A stretch of 64,000 nucleotides of DNA from Mucilaginibacter sp. UR6-1 (GCF_020880975.1 NZ_JAJIWP010000004.1:246550-310549); one strand, 5' to 3'; positions 25,392 to 34,968 are shown, numbered from the stretch's first letter. A program made the numbers and translations. The notes: generated by a model from the sequence alone, not told the origin.

Positions 25392-26891
25392 ATGTTAAAA
25401 TTAATAAACAACCGCCTTAAAGGATTTGTATTGCTGGAGTTCTGGATAGTAACAGGTATCATATTTGTTTCGTTCATAATGTCGGCTATTCATGTATTAC
25501 ATATTTCAGCACTACTGCCCGGCAGCATACCTATAGCCGGAATAAACGGTGAAATACCTGATTTTGCTATTACCTATAATACCATACTCATACCGGTTAT
25601 ATTTAGCTACCTCACCATATTCTCCGTTTACTTACTGCTCTGTTTTTATGTTGCACCCGAATTTGCAAAAGAAGACAACACTAAAGAGCGACCGGTAATA
25701 TTTGTATTTGTACTTATTTACGCGGCCATATTATTTAACGTTGTTGGCATAACATACTTTGCATTATTATTAGCCATCAAAATATGGATATGCCTATTTA
25801 ACCGGAATAAGCAAAAACGCGATTACAGCCTTAATCGTGACACGGCCTTTTTAACTGTTTGCTGGTTGTTTATTGCCATCGGCTTTACTTTTTTAACTGC
25901 ACCGGGTATTTATAAAAGCTACGTACTATTTGCAATGCCTGCAGCAATAGTTACTTATTTATATATGCTATATGATATTTTACCGGCGGCAAAGGAAAAG
26001 AAAAGAAAGGGATGGTATCTGTTTAGCCGTGGATCTCTGTGTGCGCTGGCATCGAGTATTATCATTGCCATTATACTTTTTTTGTTTTCGCAACGGCATG
26101 ATGTATCGCTGATTTTTATAAGTGATAAAATAATGAACTTCGCTATTAATGAGGAGCACATCGCCATTATAAGCATCAGCAGCTTTTTTACACAGCTTAT
26201 TATCGCGATACCCATTAGCCGAAGCGTTTACAAGCGGCGAAATGCAAAGCGCGACGAGGAAATAACAACCTTAAAAACCGAGTTGGGCCAGTCGGACGCT
26301 AATTTGAACTTTCTCAGATCGCAGATAAATCCGCACTTTTTATTCAATGCCTTAAACACCTTATATGGCACCGCCTTGCAGGAAAATGCGGAACGCACCG
26401 GCGAAGGCATACAAAAACTTGGGGACATGATGCGCCTTATGCTTCAGGAGAACATGAAGGATAAAATAGCGCTGACTAAGGATATTGATTATCTCAATAA
26501 CTACATCCTGTTGCAAAAATTACGTACGGCTACATCTGCCAATGTTGTAATTGAGGACGAAATAAATAACGACAGTCCTGATCTGCTTATTGCGCCTATG
26601 CTGCTGATACCTTTTGTTGAGAATGCCTTTAAACATGGCATCAGCCTAATTAATCCATCATTTATAAAAATGAAATTGGTGACCAGCGGCAATACCCTTT
26701 ACTTTGATGTGCATAACAGCATTCACCTTAAAAGCGATAGCGATCCTGAAAAAAGCCAAAGCGGTATCGGGCTCGAAAATGTTAAGCAGCGATTAAATCT
26801 GCTTTATAGCAGTAAGCACGAATTAATTATCAGGGAAACCGCGAAAGACTTTTTTATACACCTTACCTTGCAGTTAGAAGAAGCCGTTTAA
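25392..26891 (+). CDS. LytS-type sensor histidine kinase
   Basis: The 499-residue membrane kinase has about seven membrane helices between residues 10 and 280, and a cytoplasmic coiled stretch at 285-305. The His_kinase family motif L-R-S-Q-I-N-P-H315-F-L-F-N holds the phospho-accepting His, followed by an ATPase part (P-F-V-E-N-A-F-K-H-G, G-I-G-L-E-N-V-K-Q-R-L). There is no separate sensory loop, so the signal is probably sensed in the membrane. It is paired with a LytTR regulator 9 bp downstream and stands divergent to the MDR/FNR pair, a possible target. Confidence 0.92.
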   Translation: MLKLINNRLKGFVLLEFWIVTGIIFVSFIMSAIHVLHISALLPGSIPIAGINGEIPDFAITYNTILIPVIFSYLTIFSVYLLLCFYVAPEFAKEDNTKERPVIFVFVLIYAAILFNVVGITYFALLLAIKIWICLFNRNKQKRDYSLNRDTAFLTVCWLFIAIGFTFLTAPGIYKSYVLFAMPAAIVTYLYMLYDILPAAKEKKRKGWYLFSRGSLCALASSIIIAIILFLFSQRHDVSLIFISDKIMNFAINEEHIAIISISSFFTQLIIAIPISRSVYKRRNAKRDEEITTLKTELGQSDANLNFLRSQINPHFLFNALNTLYGTALQENAERTGEGIQKLGDMMRLMLQENMKDKIALTKDIDYLNNYILLQKLRTATSANVVIEDEINNDSPDLLIAPMLLIPFVENAFKHGISLINPSFIKMKLVTSGNTLYFDVHNSIHLKSDSDPEKSQSGIGLENVKQRLNLLYSSKHELIIRETAKDFFIHLTLQLEEAV

Positions 26892-26900
26892 CTTAGGTCC

Positions 26901-27584
26901 ATGATTGCCATTGCCATTGATGATGAACCCATAGCGTTAGATATTGTGCGCGCGCATGCCCAAAAAGTATCTTTTATACAAATGGATGGCTACTTTACAA
27001 ATGCGTTTGAGGCGCTTAGCCATTTGCAGCACAACAAGGTTGACCTTATATTTTTAGACATTAAGATGCCGGATATAAGTGGGATAGATTTTATGAACAG
27101 CCTTGTTAATGCGCCGATGGTTGTGTTTACTACAGCTTATTCAGAACATGCGGTAAAAAGCTTTGAGCTTAACGCGGTTGATTACCTGTTGAAACCCTTT
27201 TCGCTTGCCCGCTTTTTAAAGGCCTGCAACAAAGCCCTTGAGTTGTATGAGCTCCGGAATAAACAGCACCCATTAGATGTACCAGAAAGCATTTTTATAA
27301 AAGATGGTTACGAGCAGATAAAGGTTGCTATTAATGATATATTATTTTTAGAAGCATCAGGCAATTATATAAAGATACACCTGGGCGATGGCAGCTTATT
27401 AAGCACCCGCAATACCATCAATGAAATGATGCTGATGCTGCCCGCTAAAAGTTTTATACGTACACACCGGGCTTACGTGGTTGCCCGTAATAAGATCAGC
27501 AAATTTGATCGTTACCAGGTATATATCAATAAGCATATTGTGCCTATAGGGGCTACGTATTCACAATGCTTAAATGAGTTTTAA
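26901..27584 (+). CDS. LytTR-type response regulator
   Basis: The 227-residue protein has a receiver domain with D8/D9 (A-I-D-D-E-P), the phosphorylation site D53 (I-F-L-D-I-K-M-P) and K in L-L-K-P-F. The C-terminal LytTR DNA-binding domain (about 130-225) shows I-F-I-K-D-G, I-L-F-L-E-A-S-G-N-Y-I-K and R-T-H-R-A-Y-V-V. It is the partner of the LytS kinase just upstream. Targets in this phylum are usually nearby genes. A bidirectional hairpin terminator follows. Confidence 0.94.
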   Translation: MIAIAIDDEPIALDIVRAHAQKVSFIQMDGYFTNAFEALSHLQHNKVDLIFLDIKMPDISGIDFMNSLVNAPMVVFTTAYSEHAVKSFELNAVDYLLKPFSLARFLKACNKALELYELRNKQHPLDVPESIFIKDGYEQIKVAINDILFLEASGNYIKIHLGDGSLLSTRNTINEMMLMLPAKSFIRTHRAYVVARNKISKFDRYQVYINKHIVPIGATYSQCLNEF

Positions 27585-27590
27585 GGTAAA

Positions 27591-27619
27591 ACGGGCAGGG
27601 TGTTAAACATCCTGCCCGT
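27591..27619. terminator. Terminator between convergent regulator and trehalose genes
   Basis: ACGGGCAGG (27591-27599) pairs with CCTGCCCGT (27611-27619), flanked by A-rich bases on the left and TATATAC on the right. The T-run is weak, so the confidence is moderate. Confidence 0.6.
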
Positions 27620-27625
27620 TATATA

Positions 27626-29824
27626 CTATTTATCAGCAGTTACCGGCAATGGCTGCACAAGGCTGCGCAGCAAGTGCCGCACCTCATGGTGGTTACGCAG
27701 GTAAAACCGCGCTGCAGATATATTGCTGCCTACCTTTACAGTAAGTGAATTATCGGGCAGGGCCTTAAATATATCCTCGTCGGTATGGTCATCGCCAAGG
27801 GCCATAATAAAATCGTACTCCTTATTATGCAGCATGGCCGATGTAGCCTTGCCTTTATTGATCTCGATATTCTTTATCTCAACCACCTTGTTGCCCGGAA
27901 GCAGTTGCAGGCCTCGATCATTTATCAGGTAACGCAGGTTGTTCATCAACTCATTGGTACGCAGTTCGCCCAGGCCTTTTTCAACCTTGCGGTAATGCCA
28001 CACCAGCGAGTAATTTTTTTCCTCGATGAATGCGCCCGGCGTACGGTCAACATACATTTCCAGCAGCGGGTAAACGTCCTGCTTCCATTGGTCGTTAAGG
28101 CCGGGTATGCTCTCCCATTCGCCGTTCTTTTTTTGCCAGGCCCCATGTTCGGCTACCAGTGTAAGCCGGGTGTTACCAAACCATTCCTCAAGGCAATTAT
28201 GATCGCGCCCGCTAACCAACACTATCTGATTGGTTGGATCACTGCTTAAATCATCAAGCAGGGCATACAATTCCTCGTCAGGCTTTGCGGCGTTTATGTC
28301 TGATTTAAAGCCGACCAGGGTGCCATCATAATCTAAAAAGATAATGCGGTTTTGTGTTTTGTTGTAGATTTTTTTTATGGCTTGCTCGGTAACATCAGTA
28401 ATGTGGCGCGAGCGCATGGATTGCTGCATTTGCTTCACCTCCTTAATGCGTTCCATAAATATGCGTACCCAGTGTTTTATGTTGAATTTTGATACCACCT
28501 GGCGCATTAATTTCATGCGGCGGCGCTGTTCAAAAACAGGCATGCTCAGTGCTTTCACCATAGCCTTGGCCATCATGTTAATGTCACTCGGGTTAACAAT
28601 AATAGCGTCTATCAGCTCTTTTGATGCACCGGCCATTTCGCTTAATATCAACACGCCGGTTTCCTGTGTGCGGCTGGCCACATATTCCTTGCTCACCAGG
28701 TTCATACCATCGCGCATGGGCGTAACCAGGCAAATATCGGCGGCATGATACAGCGCCGACAGTGTGTCGATAGGGAAGGCGCGGTAAAAATAGTTTACCG
28801 GGCTCCAGTCAATGGTTCGGTGGCGGGCATTGATATCGCCTACTTTACGGTCAATATTCTCTTTAAGCTCCTTATACTGCGGTACACTATCGCGCGATGG
28901 TACCACGATCATATGCAGCACCACTTTTTCGCGGTATTCGGGGTGGGTTTCAAGCAGCAGCTCAAAAGCTTGTAACCGCTGTAATATTCCCTTGCTGTAA
29001 TCAAGCCTGTCAATACAAAGTATCAGCTTTTTATCTTTAAAAGTTTCCTTTAAATGCTCTACCTCCTGTATCACCTTGTCCGTTCCGGTTAGTGATGCGT
29101 ATTTTTCATCATCAATACCCATCGGGAATGATTCTACCACCACCGGCCTGTCATCAACGGTAATAATGTTTGATGATGAGTTGTAAGGCAATAACCGTGT
29201 TGCGGCATTAATAAAGTGGCTGGCATCGTCAAAGGTATGAAAGCCTACCAGGTCGGCACCCAGCATGCCTTCAATCAGTTCACTTCGCCATGGTATCAGG
29301 CGAAACATCTCGAAAGAAGGGAAGGGTATATGTAGAAAAAAGCCTATGGAGATGTCGGGCATGGCATTGCGCACCAGACCGGGCAACAACAACAACTGAT
29401 AGTCATGTATCCAGATGGTATCACCGGGTTCGGCTATCTCCAGTACAGCAGCAAGGAACTTTTTATTTACATCGCTATAACAATTCCAACTGCTTTGTTT
29501 GTAGTTAGAGTAGGTTGACGCGTAGTAGTGAAATATGGGCCAAAGTATCTCGTTCGAAAAACCTTCATAATATCCGGATATTTCATCGCCGGTTAAAAAA
29601 ACGGGCACAAGGCTAAAATCAGCCAGGCGTTCTTTAACCTGATGCTGCTTAGCCTCGTCGGCCACTTCAATGCCGGGCCATCCAAGCCACACATTATCGC
29701 CCGAGCGGTAAACCGAGCCCAGGCCGGTGGCCAGGCCACCCTCGCTTGTTACAATATTAAAGCTGCCATCCTCCTCGTAAACTTTTACCGGCAGCCTGTT
29801 TGAAACAATGATCGTTTTACTCAT
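27626..29824 (-). CDS. Bifunctional trehalose-6-phosphate synthase/phosphatase
   Basis: The 732-residue fusion makes trehalose from UDP-glucose and glucose-6-phosphate. The GT20 half (1-470) shows I-V-S-N-R-L-P, W-I-H-D-Y-Q-L-L-L, G-F-F-L-H-I-P-F-P and I-D-R-L-D-Y-S-K-G (R273 and K278 bind the donor phosphates). The HAD phosphatase half begins near 490 with F-L-D498-Y-D500-G-T-L and has L-V-S-G-R-D and G-D-D-H-T-D-E-D. Such fusions are common in Bacteroidota. Trehalose is an osmoprotectant. The gene is divergent from a mechanosensitive channel gene, so both probably belong to the osmotic response. Confidence 0.96.
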   Translation of the reverse strand: MSKTIIVSNRLPVKVYEEDGSFNIVTSEGGLATGLGSVYRSGDNVWLGWPGIEVADEAKQHQVKERLADFSLVPVFLTGDEISGYYEGFSNEILWPIFHYYASTYSNYKQSSWNCYSDVNKKFLAAVLEIAEPGDTIWIHDYQLLLLPGLVRNAMPDISIGFFLHIPFPSFEMFRLIPWRSELIEGMLGADLVGFHTFDDASHFINAATRLLPYNSSSNIITVDDRPVVVESFPMGIDDEKYASLTGTDKVIQEVEHLKETFKDKKLILCIDRLDYSKGILQRLQAFELLLETHPEYREKVVLHMIVVPSRDSVPQYKELKENIDRKVGDINARHRTIDWSPVNYFYRAFPIDTLSALYHAADICLVTPMRDGMNLVSKEYVASRTQETGVLILSEMAGASKELIDAIIVNPSDINMMAKAMVKALSMPVFEQRRRMKLMRQVVSKFNIKHWVRIFMERIKEVKQMQQSMRSRHITDVTEQAIKKIYNKTQNRIIFLDYDGTLVGFKSDINAAKPDEELYALLDDLSSDPTNQIVLVSGRDHNCLEEWFGNTRLTLVAEHGAWQKKNGEWESIPGLNDQWKQDVYPLLEMYVDRTPGAFIEEKNYSLVWHYRKVEKGLGELRTNELMNNLRYLINDRGLQLLPGNKVVEIKNIEINKGKATSAMLHNKEYDFIMALGDDHTDEDIFKALPDNSLTVKVGSNISAARFYLRNHHEVRHLLRSLVQPLPVTADK

Positions 29825-29939
29825 AAGTAAGTATGTTTTATAGATGCGAAAAGCATAAAATAATGCTTTTAAGCCGCATTTAAAAATATAACTAACAATT
29901 AACCCGCTATGCGGTTTATACTACAGTAAAGGAAAAAGT

Positions 29940-31040
29940 ATGAAAGAAGTTTTAGAAAATTGGTCTGATAACATGCCTTCATGGCTCTGGAACATATTGA
30001 TCACTGTCATATCAGTTATCATCGGCCTTATTATCAAGCTCATCATCAAGGCGATACTTAACTTCTATAAAAATCGTACCGACTACTCACTTTTTCGCAG
30101 CATTATAGTTCACACAGGCCGCCCCATGAACCACTTTGTGCCCCTGCTGGTACTAAACCTGATGCTGCCGCTGATGGATATGCAAAAGCGGTTTTATATT
30201 CCGTTTAGCCGCTTTATTGAAATCTCTCTTATTATTTCATTTGCCGTGCTGCTGGTTAGCTCAATCAAGGTTTTTGAGGATTATATGTATCACGTGTATG
30301 ATCTGAACAAGGAAGATAACCTTAAAGAGCGTAAAATACGTACGCAGCTACAGTTTATAAGGCGTATTATGGTAACCTTTATAGTACTTATAGCGGTTGC
30401 CGTGGTGTTGCTGAGTTTTGATAATGTACGCAAGATAGGTGCCGGCTTGCTTACAGGTGTGGGTATTGGCGGTATCATTATTGGTTTTGCCGCACAAAAA
30501 TCACTCGCTAACTTTTTGGCTGGTTTTCAGATAGCCTTTACACAACCTTTGCGAATTGACGATGTGCTGGTGGTAGAGGGTGAATGGGGGCGTGTTGAAG
30601 ATATTACCCTTACTTACGTTGTGCTGAATATATGGGACCAGAGGCGGTTGATATTGCCTATCAACTATTTTATAGAAAAACCTTTTCAAAACTGGACACG
30701 CACAACATCGCAAATTTTAGGCACTGTTTTTCTTTACCTGGATTATAATACCCCGGTTGATGCCATACGTACCGAGTTTGACCGTTTGCTTGACCAAACC
30801 AACCTGTGGGATAAGCGGGTGAAAGTGATACAGGTTACCGATGCCAAAGAGCATACCATTGAGATACGCGCGCTGATGAGCGCCCGCAATTCATCGCAGG
30901 CATTTGATCTTCGTTGTTACATTCGCGAAAACCTGATCATCTTTTTAAGGGATAATTACCCCCAAAGCCTGCCGCTGCAAAGGGTTGTGCTTGCCCATGA
31001 TGAAACAGCCACTAAAGAGCCGCAATCAATTACGGGATAA
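29940..31040 (+). CDS. MscS-family mechanosensitive ion channel
   Basis: The 366-residue membrane protein has four to five helices (about 14-37, 62-80, 90-108, 135-158, 165-188). The pore-lining helix and the conserved cap G-F-A-A-Q-K-S-L-A-N-F-L-A-G-F fall near 181-196. After them comes the beta domain with P-L-R-I-D-D-V-L-V-V-E-G-E-W-G-R-V-E-D-I-T-L. The soluble C-terminal vestibule is complete. It releases solutes under hypoosmotic stress. It stands divergent to the trehalose synthase. Its stop codon overlaps the end of the SRPBCC gene by 11 bp on the opposite strand. Confidence 0.94.
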   Translation: MKEVLENWSDNMPSWLWNILITVISVIIGLIIKLIIKAILNFYKNRTDYSLFRSIIVHTGRPMNHFVPLLVLNLMLPLMDMQKRFYIPFSRFIEISLIISFAVLLVSSIKVFEDYMYHVYDLNKEDNLKERKIRTQLQFIRRIMVTFIVLIAVAVVLLSFDNVRKIGAGLLTGVGIGGIIIGFAAQKSLANFLAGFQIAFTQPLRIDDVLVVEGEWGRVEDITLTYVVLNIWDQRRLILPINYFIEKPFQNWTRTTSQILGTVFLYLDYNTPVDAIRTEFDRLLDQTNLWDKRVKVIQVTDAKEHTIEIRALMSARNSSQAFDLRCYIRENLIIFLRDNYPQSLPLQRVVLAHDETATKEPQSITG

Positions 31041-31512
31041 AGGATTTCCATTCATCACCCTCGGCAACTTGTTTTATTGCTTCATTCCGCTTGATGAGCA
31101 GCTCGGTCATGTAGCGTTTTAAAACTAATTTGCCAAATAGCCAGCCCACCCAACCCAAGGGCACTTTAAAGGCGAATATATCCTTCATGGTGGTTTGCCC
31201 GCCCGGTTCACTAAACCAATGGTGATGTACAAACCATTTAAAGGGGCCTTTTACCATCTCATCTGCAAAATAAAAATGAGGATCGCAGGCAATAATTTTT
31301 GATGTGAGCTTTTGCCAGATGCCGAAATGCTTTGCCCGCCAGGTTACGCTTTCACCCATCCCTATTAACCCGCTTGTGCGGCCTGCAACAGCCTGCTCGC
31401 CGGTATATTGGGTTGAATACACATGCAAATCAATACTACGCGCCAGATTGAACACCCGCTCAATTGGGGCGCTTATTTGTGTTTGCAGGGTAATGGTGAT
31501 CAGCGTATCCAT
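31030..31512 (-). CDS. SRPBCC (START/Bet v1) fold protein
   Basis: The 160-residue cytosolic protein has the opening T-Q-I-S-A-P-I-E-R-V-F-N-L-A-R-S-I-D-L-H, then G-E-S-V-T-W-R-A-K-H-F and H-H-H-W-F, the layout of the polyketide cyclase / START-like superfamily that binds hydrophobic ligands. No enzyme activity can be assigned. It begins 3 bp after the stop of the TonB-dependent receptor on the same strand, so it is probably in that unit, with the receptor's substrate as a possible ligand (inferred). Confidence 0.75.
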   Translation of the reverse strand: MDTLITITLQTQISAPIERVFNLARSIDLHVYSTQYTGEQAVAGRTSGLIGMGESVTWRAKHFGIWQKLTSKIIACDPHFYFADEMVKGPFKWFVHHHWFSEPGGQTTMKDIFAFKVPLGWVGWLFGKLVLKRYMTELLIKRNEAIKQVAEGDEWKSFIP

Positions 31513-31515
31513 ATT

Positions 31516-33573
31516 TTACAAAGCAACATTAAGCCCTGCATTATAGTTACGCAGCGGTGCCGGGTTGTAATAGCGGTTGCCTACGGCATTTAAATCGTTC
31601 CCTAAGCTGTATTTTTCATTCAGCAGGTTATCGGCAGCGGCAAAAATCTCCAGACGCGTTTTACCAATATAGTGCTGCCAGCTTACACGGGCCTGCAGCA
31701 AATGATATTTGGGCGCATAAACGGTATTGCCATCATTAAGCGGTACACGATCAGTAAAATTATGCTGTACAAATAACGATACCGACCGGGGCAGCAGCAA
31801 CTGCACATTACTCACCACCACATTGCGCGGTATGCCGGTAAGCTGGTTGCCTGAAAAATCGGCACTGGCAGTACTATAACTCCTGAAACTGTATTTGCTG
31901 AAGGTATATGAAGTATTGAACTGAACGCCTTTTACAAAACCTGTACCCTTGCGCAGCAGCCAACTGCTAAAATACAGCTCAGCGCCGGGCTGGTTGGTGC
32001 CGCCCGCGTTTACATAATATTCGGTTTCGTTATCTAAACGGCGGGGCACAATGGTGTTTTGCATCCTGAAATAAAAGGCCGATACATCCAGGTAGGTACT
32101 TTCATCATTATTACGCAGGCGAAAACCGGTTTCATAATTCCAGCCGGTTTGGGCGTTAAGGGTGGTGTTAACTATGTTATTGCTTGGCCTCACCTCCAAA
32201 TTTGTTGGCGATGAATACCCTCGGCTTACTGATGCCCGCCAGCTAAAATTGTTGGTTATAAGGTATGACAAGGCCAGCCTTGGCATCAGTTGGGCATCAA
32301 AATCGCGTTCGCTAAAATTCGCCTCATTAGCCGGGGCGATATTTTTAAAGCGATATTTAAAATAGTTAAGGCTCACCGCCGCCTCTATATTAAACCGCTC
32401 AAATAGCGTAGCGGCGTAGCGGGTAAATATAAAGTGTTGATTGCTGTTTAGCCTGTCGGTTGCCTGCACATCGCCACGGGTACCGCCATTGTTGTCATAG
32501 TTGGCAATGGTGGAGTTGGTTTGCTGCCACTCCACACCCAGGTCAAGCTTCCAGTCAAAGTCTGGTTTTTTAACCGAGTTTAGCTCAAAGTACGTGCGCA
32601 GACCATACGTATCCTCATTTCTGAACTCATAGTTAGTAATAAACGGATTGGCAAAATCAACATGGTTGCCAAACACGGTTGCCACATTTTTCAATCTGTC
32701 ATTTATCTGCCAGTTATTTACCAAACCACCAAAATACATTTTTTGCCTGATGCCAATGTGCTGCTGCAAGGCACCGGGCAGTGTTGCGGTTGGCAATCGT
32801 GCCGACCGCGGATCGGCTTCCAGTTGTGCCTGGTTAAGGCCGCCGGGTGTTTGATAGTTTAAATCTGAATAAAATGCTATTGCCTTCACCTCGTTACCTG
32901 CACCGTATTTAAGCCTGCTGGTAGTGTTAACAAAGTGCCGGTACATGTAGCTGTTTTGCCGGTATCCGCCATAGCTTTGGTAAGCCTGGTTAACCGAAAG
33001 GCCGTAATTGCCCCATTGCTGCTGTAAACCCGTATTTTCATGAAACAAGCCATACGAGCCCGCATTTATCCCGGCAGAAACAGTGCCTACTGCTGTTTGT
33101 GGCGATGTATTTAAAAGCACCACGCCACCCGTGTTGGCACCAAACAGGCTGCCATCCGGCCCTTTCAGTATTTCCATACTGCGAACACTGTTAAAGTCGA
33201 GCGCGTTGAGGTAAGTATTGCCCCCGGCATCGGTAAGCGGTATCTCATCATAATAAACCTTAATGTTGCGCACCCCAAACGGCGATCGCAGCAAACTCCC
33301 GCGTACTGATAAGCGATAACTGCCCGGCGAGCGCTCTTCAGCCCTAACGCCCGGCACGGTATTAAGTGCCGGTACAAATGATGCTGACGGCTGCAACTGC
33401 AATTGCGCCTGGCTTACCACGCCAACTGATGCGGGAGTACTCAACACAGGCTGCTCGCTCAGGTAGCCTTTTACAGTTACTTGTTTGAGCGTTTTGGCGG
33501 TATCGGTATTTTGGGCGCGGGCTATGGTTAACCCAAACGTAAGGGTGGTTATAATTATGAAAACTTGCTTCAC
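31516..33573 (-). CDS. TonB-dependent outer membrane receptor
   Basis: The 685-residue protein has a signal peptide (about 1-20, ARAQ) and a plug domain at about 30-160 with S-V-G-V-V-S, V-P-G-V-R-A-E-E, R-L-S-V-R-G-S, Y-Y-D-E-I-P-L-T and I-L-K-G-P-D-G-S-L-F-G. The 22-stranded barrel runs to the end and closes with an aromatic/apolar strand, L-N-V-A-L. It lacks the N-terminal carboxypeptidase-like domain of SusC receptors, and no SusD is adjacent. It is therefore an iron-siderophore or similar TonB receptor rather than a glycan importer. The ligand is unknown. The -7 box overlaps the preceding gene's terminator. Confidence 0.93.
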   Translation of the reverse strand: MKQVFIIITTLTFGLTIARAQNTDTAKTLKQVTVKGYLSEQPVLSTPASVGVVSQAQLQLQPSASFVPALNTVPGVRAEERSPGSYRLSVRGSLLRSPFGVRNIKVYYDEIPLTDAGGNTYLNALDFNSVRSMEILKGPDGSLFGANTGGVVLLNTSPQTAVGTVSAGINAGSYGLFHENTGLQQQWGNYGLSVNQAYQSYGGYRQNSYMYRHFVNTTSRLKYGAGNEVKAIAFYSDLNYQTPGGLNQAQLEADPRSARLPTATLPGALQQHIGIRQKMYFGGLVNNWQINDRLKNVATVFGNHVDFANPFITNYEFRNEDTYGLRTYFELNSVKKPDFDWKLDLGVEWQQTNSTIANYDNNGGTRGDVQATDRLNSNQHFIFTRYAATLFERFNIEAAVSLNYFKYRFKNIAPANEANFSERDFDAQLMPRLALSYLITNNFSWRASVSRGYSSPTNLEVRPSNNIVNTTLNAQTGWNYETGFRLRNNDESTYLDVSAFYFRMQNTIVPRRLDNETEYYVNAGGTNQPGAELYFSSWLLRKGTGFVKGVQFNTSYTFSKYSFRSYSTASADFSGNQLTGIPRNVVVSNVQLLLPRSVSLFVQHNFTDRVPLNDGNTVYAPKYHLLQARVSWQHYIGKTRLEIFAAADNLLNEKYSLGNDLNAVGNRYYNPAPLRNYNAGLNVAL

Positions 33574-33593
33574 GGGTATATGGTGTATGTAAA

Positions 33594-33601
33594 CAAAAAT
33601 A
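33594..33601 (-). promoter_or_regulatory. Bacteroidota -7 box for the TonB receptor
   Basis: On the minus strand TATTTTTG fits TAnnTTTG, 20 bases before the receptor ATG. It shares bases with the terminator hairpin of the upstream gene. Confidence 0.4.
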
Positions 33602-33628
33602 GCCCTTTACGTGGATAAAGGGCTATTT
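33597..33628 (-). terminator. Terminator of the sorbosone-dehydrogenase-like gene
   Basis: 12-bp perfect arms AAATAGCCCTTT (33597-33608) and AAAGGGCTATTT (33617-33628). Read on minus, a T-rich run follows. Confidence 0.75.
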
Positions 33629-33648
33629 GCCAGGAATTAAATATTCAC

Positions 33649-34968
33649 TTATTTAGCAGCTACGCGCCATATTTTATTTGCGGAGTCATCACTTACCAGC
33701 ATCGATCCATCCTTTAATACGGCAACATCAACCGGGCGGCCGTATACTTCGCCTTTATCGGCATCAGCAACAAAACCGGTTAAAAAGTCTTTTAACTCAC
33801 CGGTTGGCTTGCCGTTGTTAAACGGAGCATAAAGTACTTTGTAACCTACCAGTTTTGAGCTGTTCCATGAGCCATGCTGACCGATGAATGCGCCGCCCCG
33901 GTACTGCTGCGGAAATTTATTACCCGTATAAAAGGCCAACCCTAATGATGCGGTATGCGGACCCAGAGCCAGGTCAGGCACCAGGGTTTTTTTGACCAGC
34001 TCCGGATTTTTTTGTTTAACTGACGGATCTTCATGCGGGCCAAAGTAGGCATAAGGCCAGCCATAAAAACCACCCTCTTGTACGCCCGTCAGGTAATCGG
34101 GTACCAGGCCGTCACCCAGTTTGTCGCGCTCATTAACTACGGTATACAGCTTGCCTGTTGTTGGTTCCCAGTCAGTACCTACCGGGTTGCGTAAACCGGC
34201 GGCGTAAATGCGTTCACCTGATCCATCCGGATTTATCTCTAAAATATTGGCACGGCGTATCTCGTTATTTATTCCATGTTCGGCCACGTTACTGCCCGAG
34301 CCTACTGATATGAATATCTTTTTACCATCCTTACCCGCTATCAGGTTACGTGTCCAGTGGTTATTGTAGCCACCCGCCGGCAGGTCGAGTATCTTGGTTC
34401 CTTTGCCAGTAATTTCGGTTTGGCCGGTTTTATACGGATACCGCCATAAGCCATCAGTATTGGCAACATAAAACCAATTGCCCAATACCAGTATACCGTA
34501 AGGCTGATTTAGCTTCCCTAAAAATATGGTACGCAGATCATACTTGCCATCGCCATTGGTATCCCTGAACAAGATAACATCATTAGCGCTTTTGCCCAGG
34601 TTTTGTGATTTATCACGACCGCTTACCAAATCCTCAGCTTTCTTTTTGGTGGTGTTTGATTCGGTATTGGCTTCAGATACAAATATGTCGCCATTGGGTG
34701 CTACATAAATATTACGCGGGTTGCGCAGGCTATCAGCAAAAAGGCTTACCTCAAAACCCTCGGGGGCAACCGGCATTTTGCCCTTTGGCCAGCCTAACAC
34801 TTTACTGAATTTGGTGGTTGATTTTGTTGCATACGGCGCAGGCAGATCAACCTGCTGGCTGCTTTTATTGGTTACCGTATCGGCATCATTGTGGTTGGCT
34901 TTTTTACCGCCACAGCCTGCGGCAAATATGCCTAATGCCAAAACACAGGCTGAATATTTATTTTTCAT
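33649..34968 (-). CDS. PQQ-type sugar (sorbosone) dehydrogenase-like lipoprotein
   Basis: The 439-residue protein has a lipoprotein signal with a Cys at about residue 19 (F-A-A-G-C). It then shows the six-bladed beta-propeller of glucose/sorbosone dehydrogenase: N-P-R-N-I-Y-V-A-P-N-G-D-I-F-V-S-E-A, G-S-G-S-N-V-A-E-H-G, A-A-G-L-R-N-P-V-G, and G-Q-H-G-S-W-N. The family binds PQQ and Ca2+ and oxidises sugars in the periplasm. The real substrate is unknown. The sequence just before its ATG shares 19 bases with the region at 45512-45530. It is transcribed toward the TonB receptor gene, but a terminator lies between them. Confidence 0.88.
   Translation of the reverse strand: MKNKYSACVLALGIFAAGCGGKKANHNDADTVTNKSSQQVDLPAPYATKSTTKFSKVLGWPKGKMPVAPEGFEVSLFADSLRNPRNIYVAPNGDIFVSEANTESNTTKKKAEDLVSGRDKSQNLGKSANDVILFRDTNGDGKYDLRTIFLGKLNQPYGILVLGNWFYVANTDGLWRYPYKTGQTEITGKGTKILDLPAGGYNNHWTRNLIAGKDGKKIFISVGSGSNVAEHGINNEIRRANILEINPDGSGERIYAAGLRNPVGTDWEPTTGKLYTVVNERDKLGDGLVPDYLTGVQEGGFYGWPYAYFGPHEDPSVKQKNPELVKKTLVPDLALGPHTASLGLAFYTGNKFPQQYRGGAFIGQHGSWNSSKLVGYKVLYAPFNNGKPTGELKDFLTGFVADADKGEVYGRPVDVAVLKDGSMLVSDDSANKIWRVAAK

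Noticed and set aside
27785..28249. Plus-strand open frame of 154 codons within the trehalose synthase/phosphatase gene
   Set aside because: Antisense shadow of the HAD domain.
33831..33840. Third copy of the AAAGTACTTT palindrome
   Set aside because: It lies inside the coding region of the sorbosone-dehydrogenase-like gene, with no -7 box in the right place; probably chance. It lowers the value of the bare palindrome, but not of the shared 26-base block.
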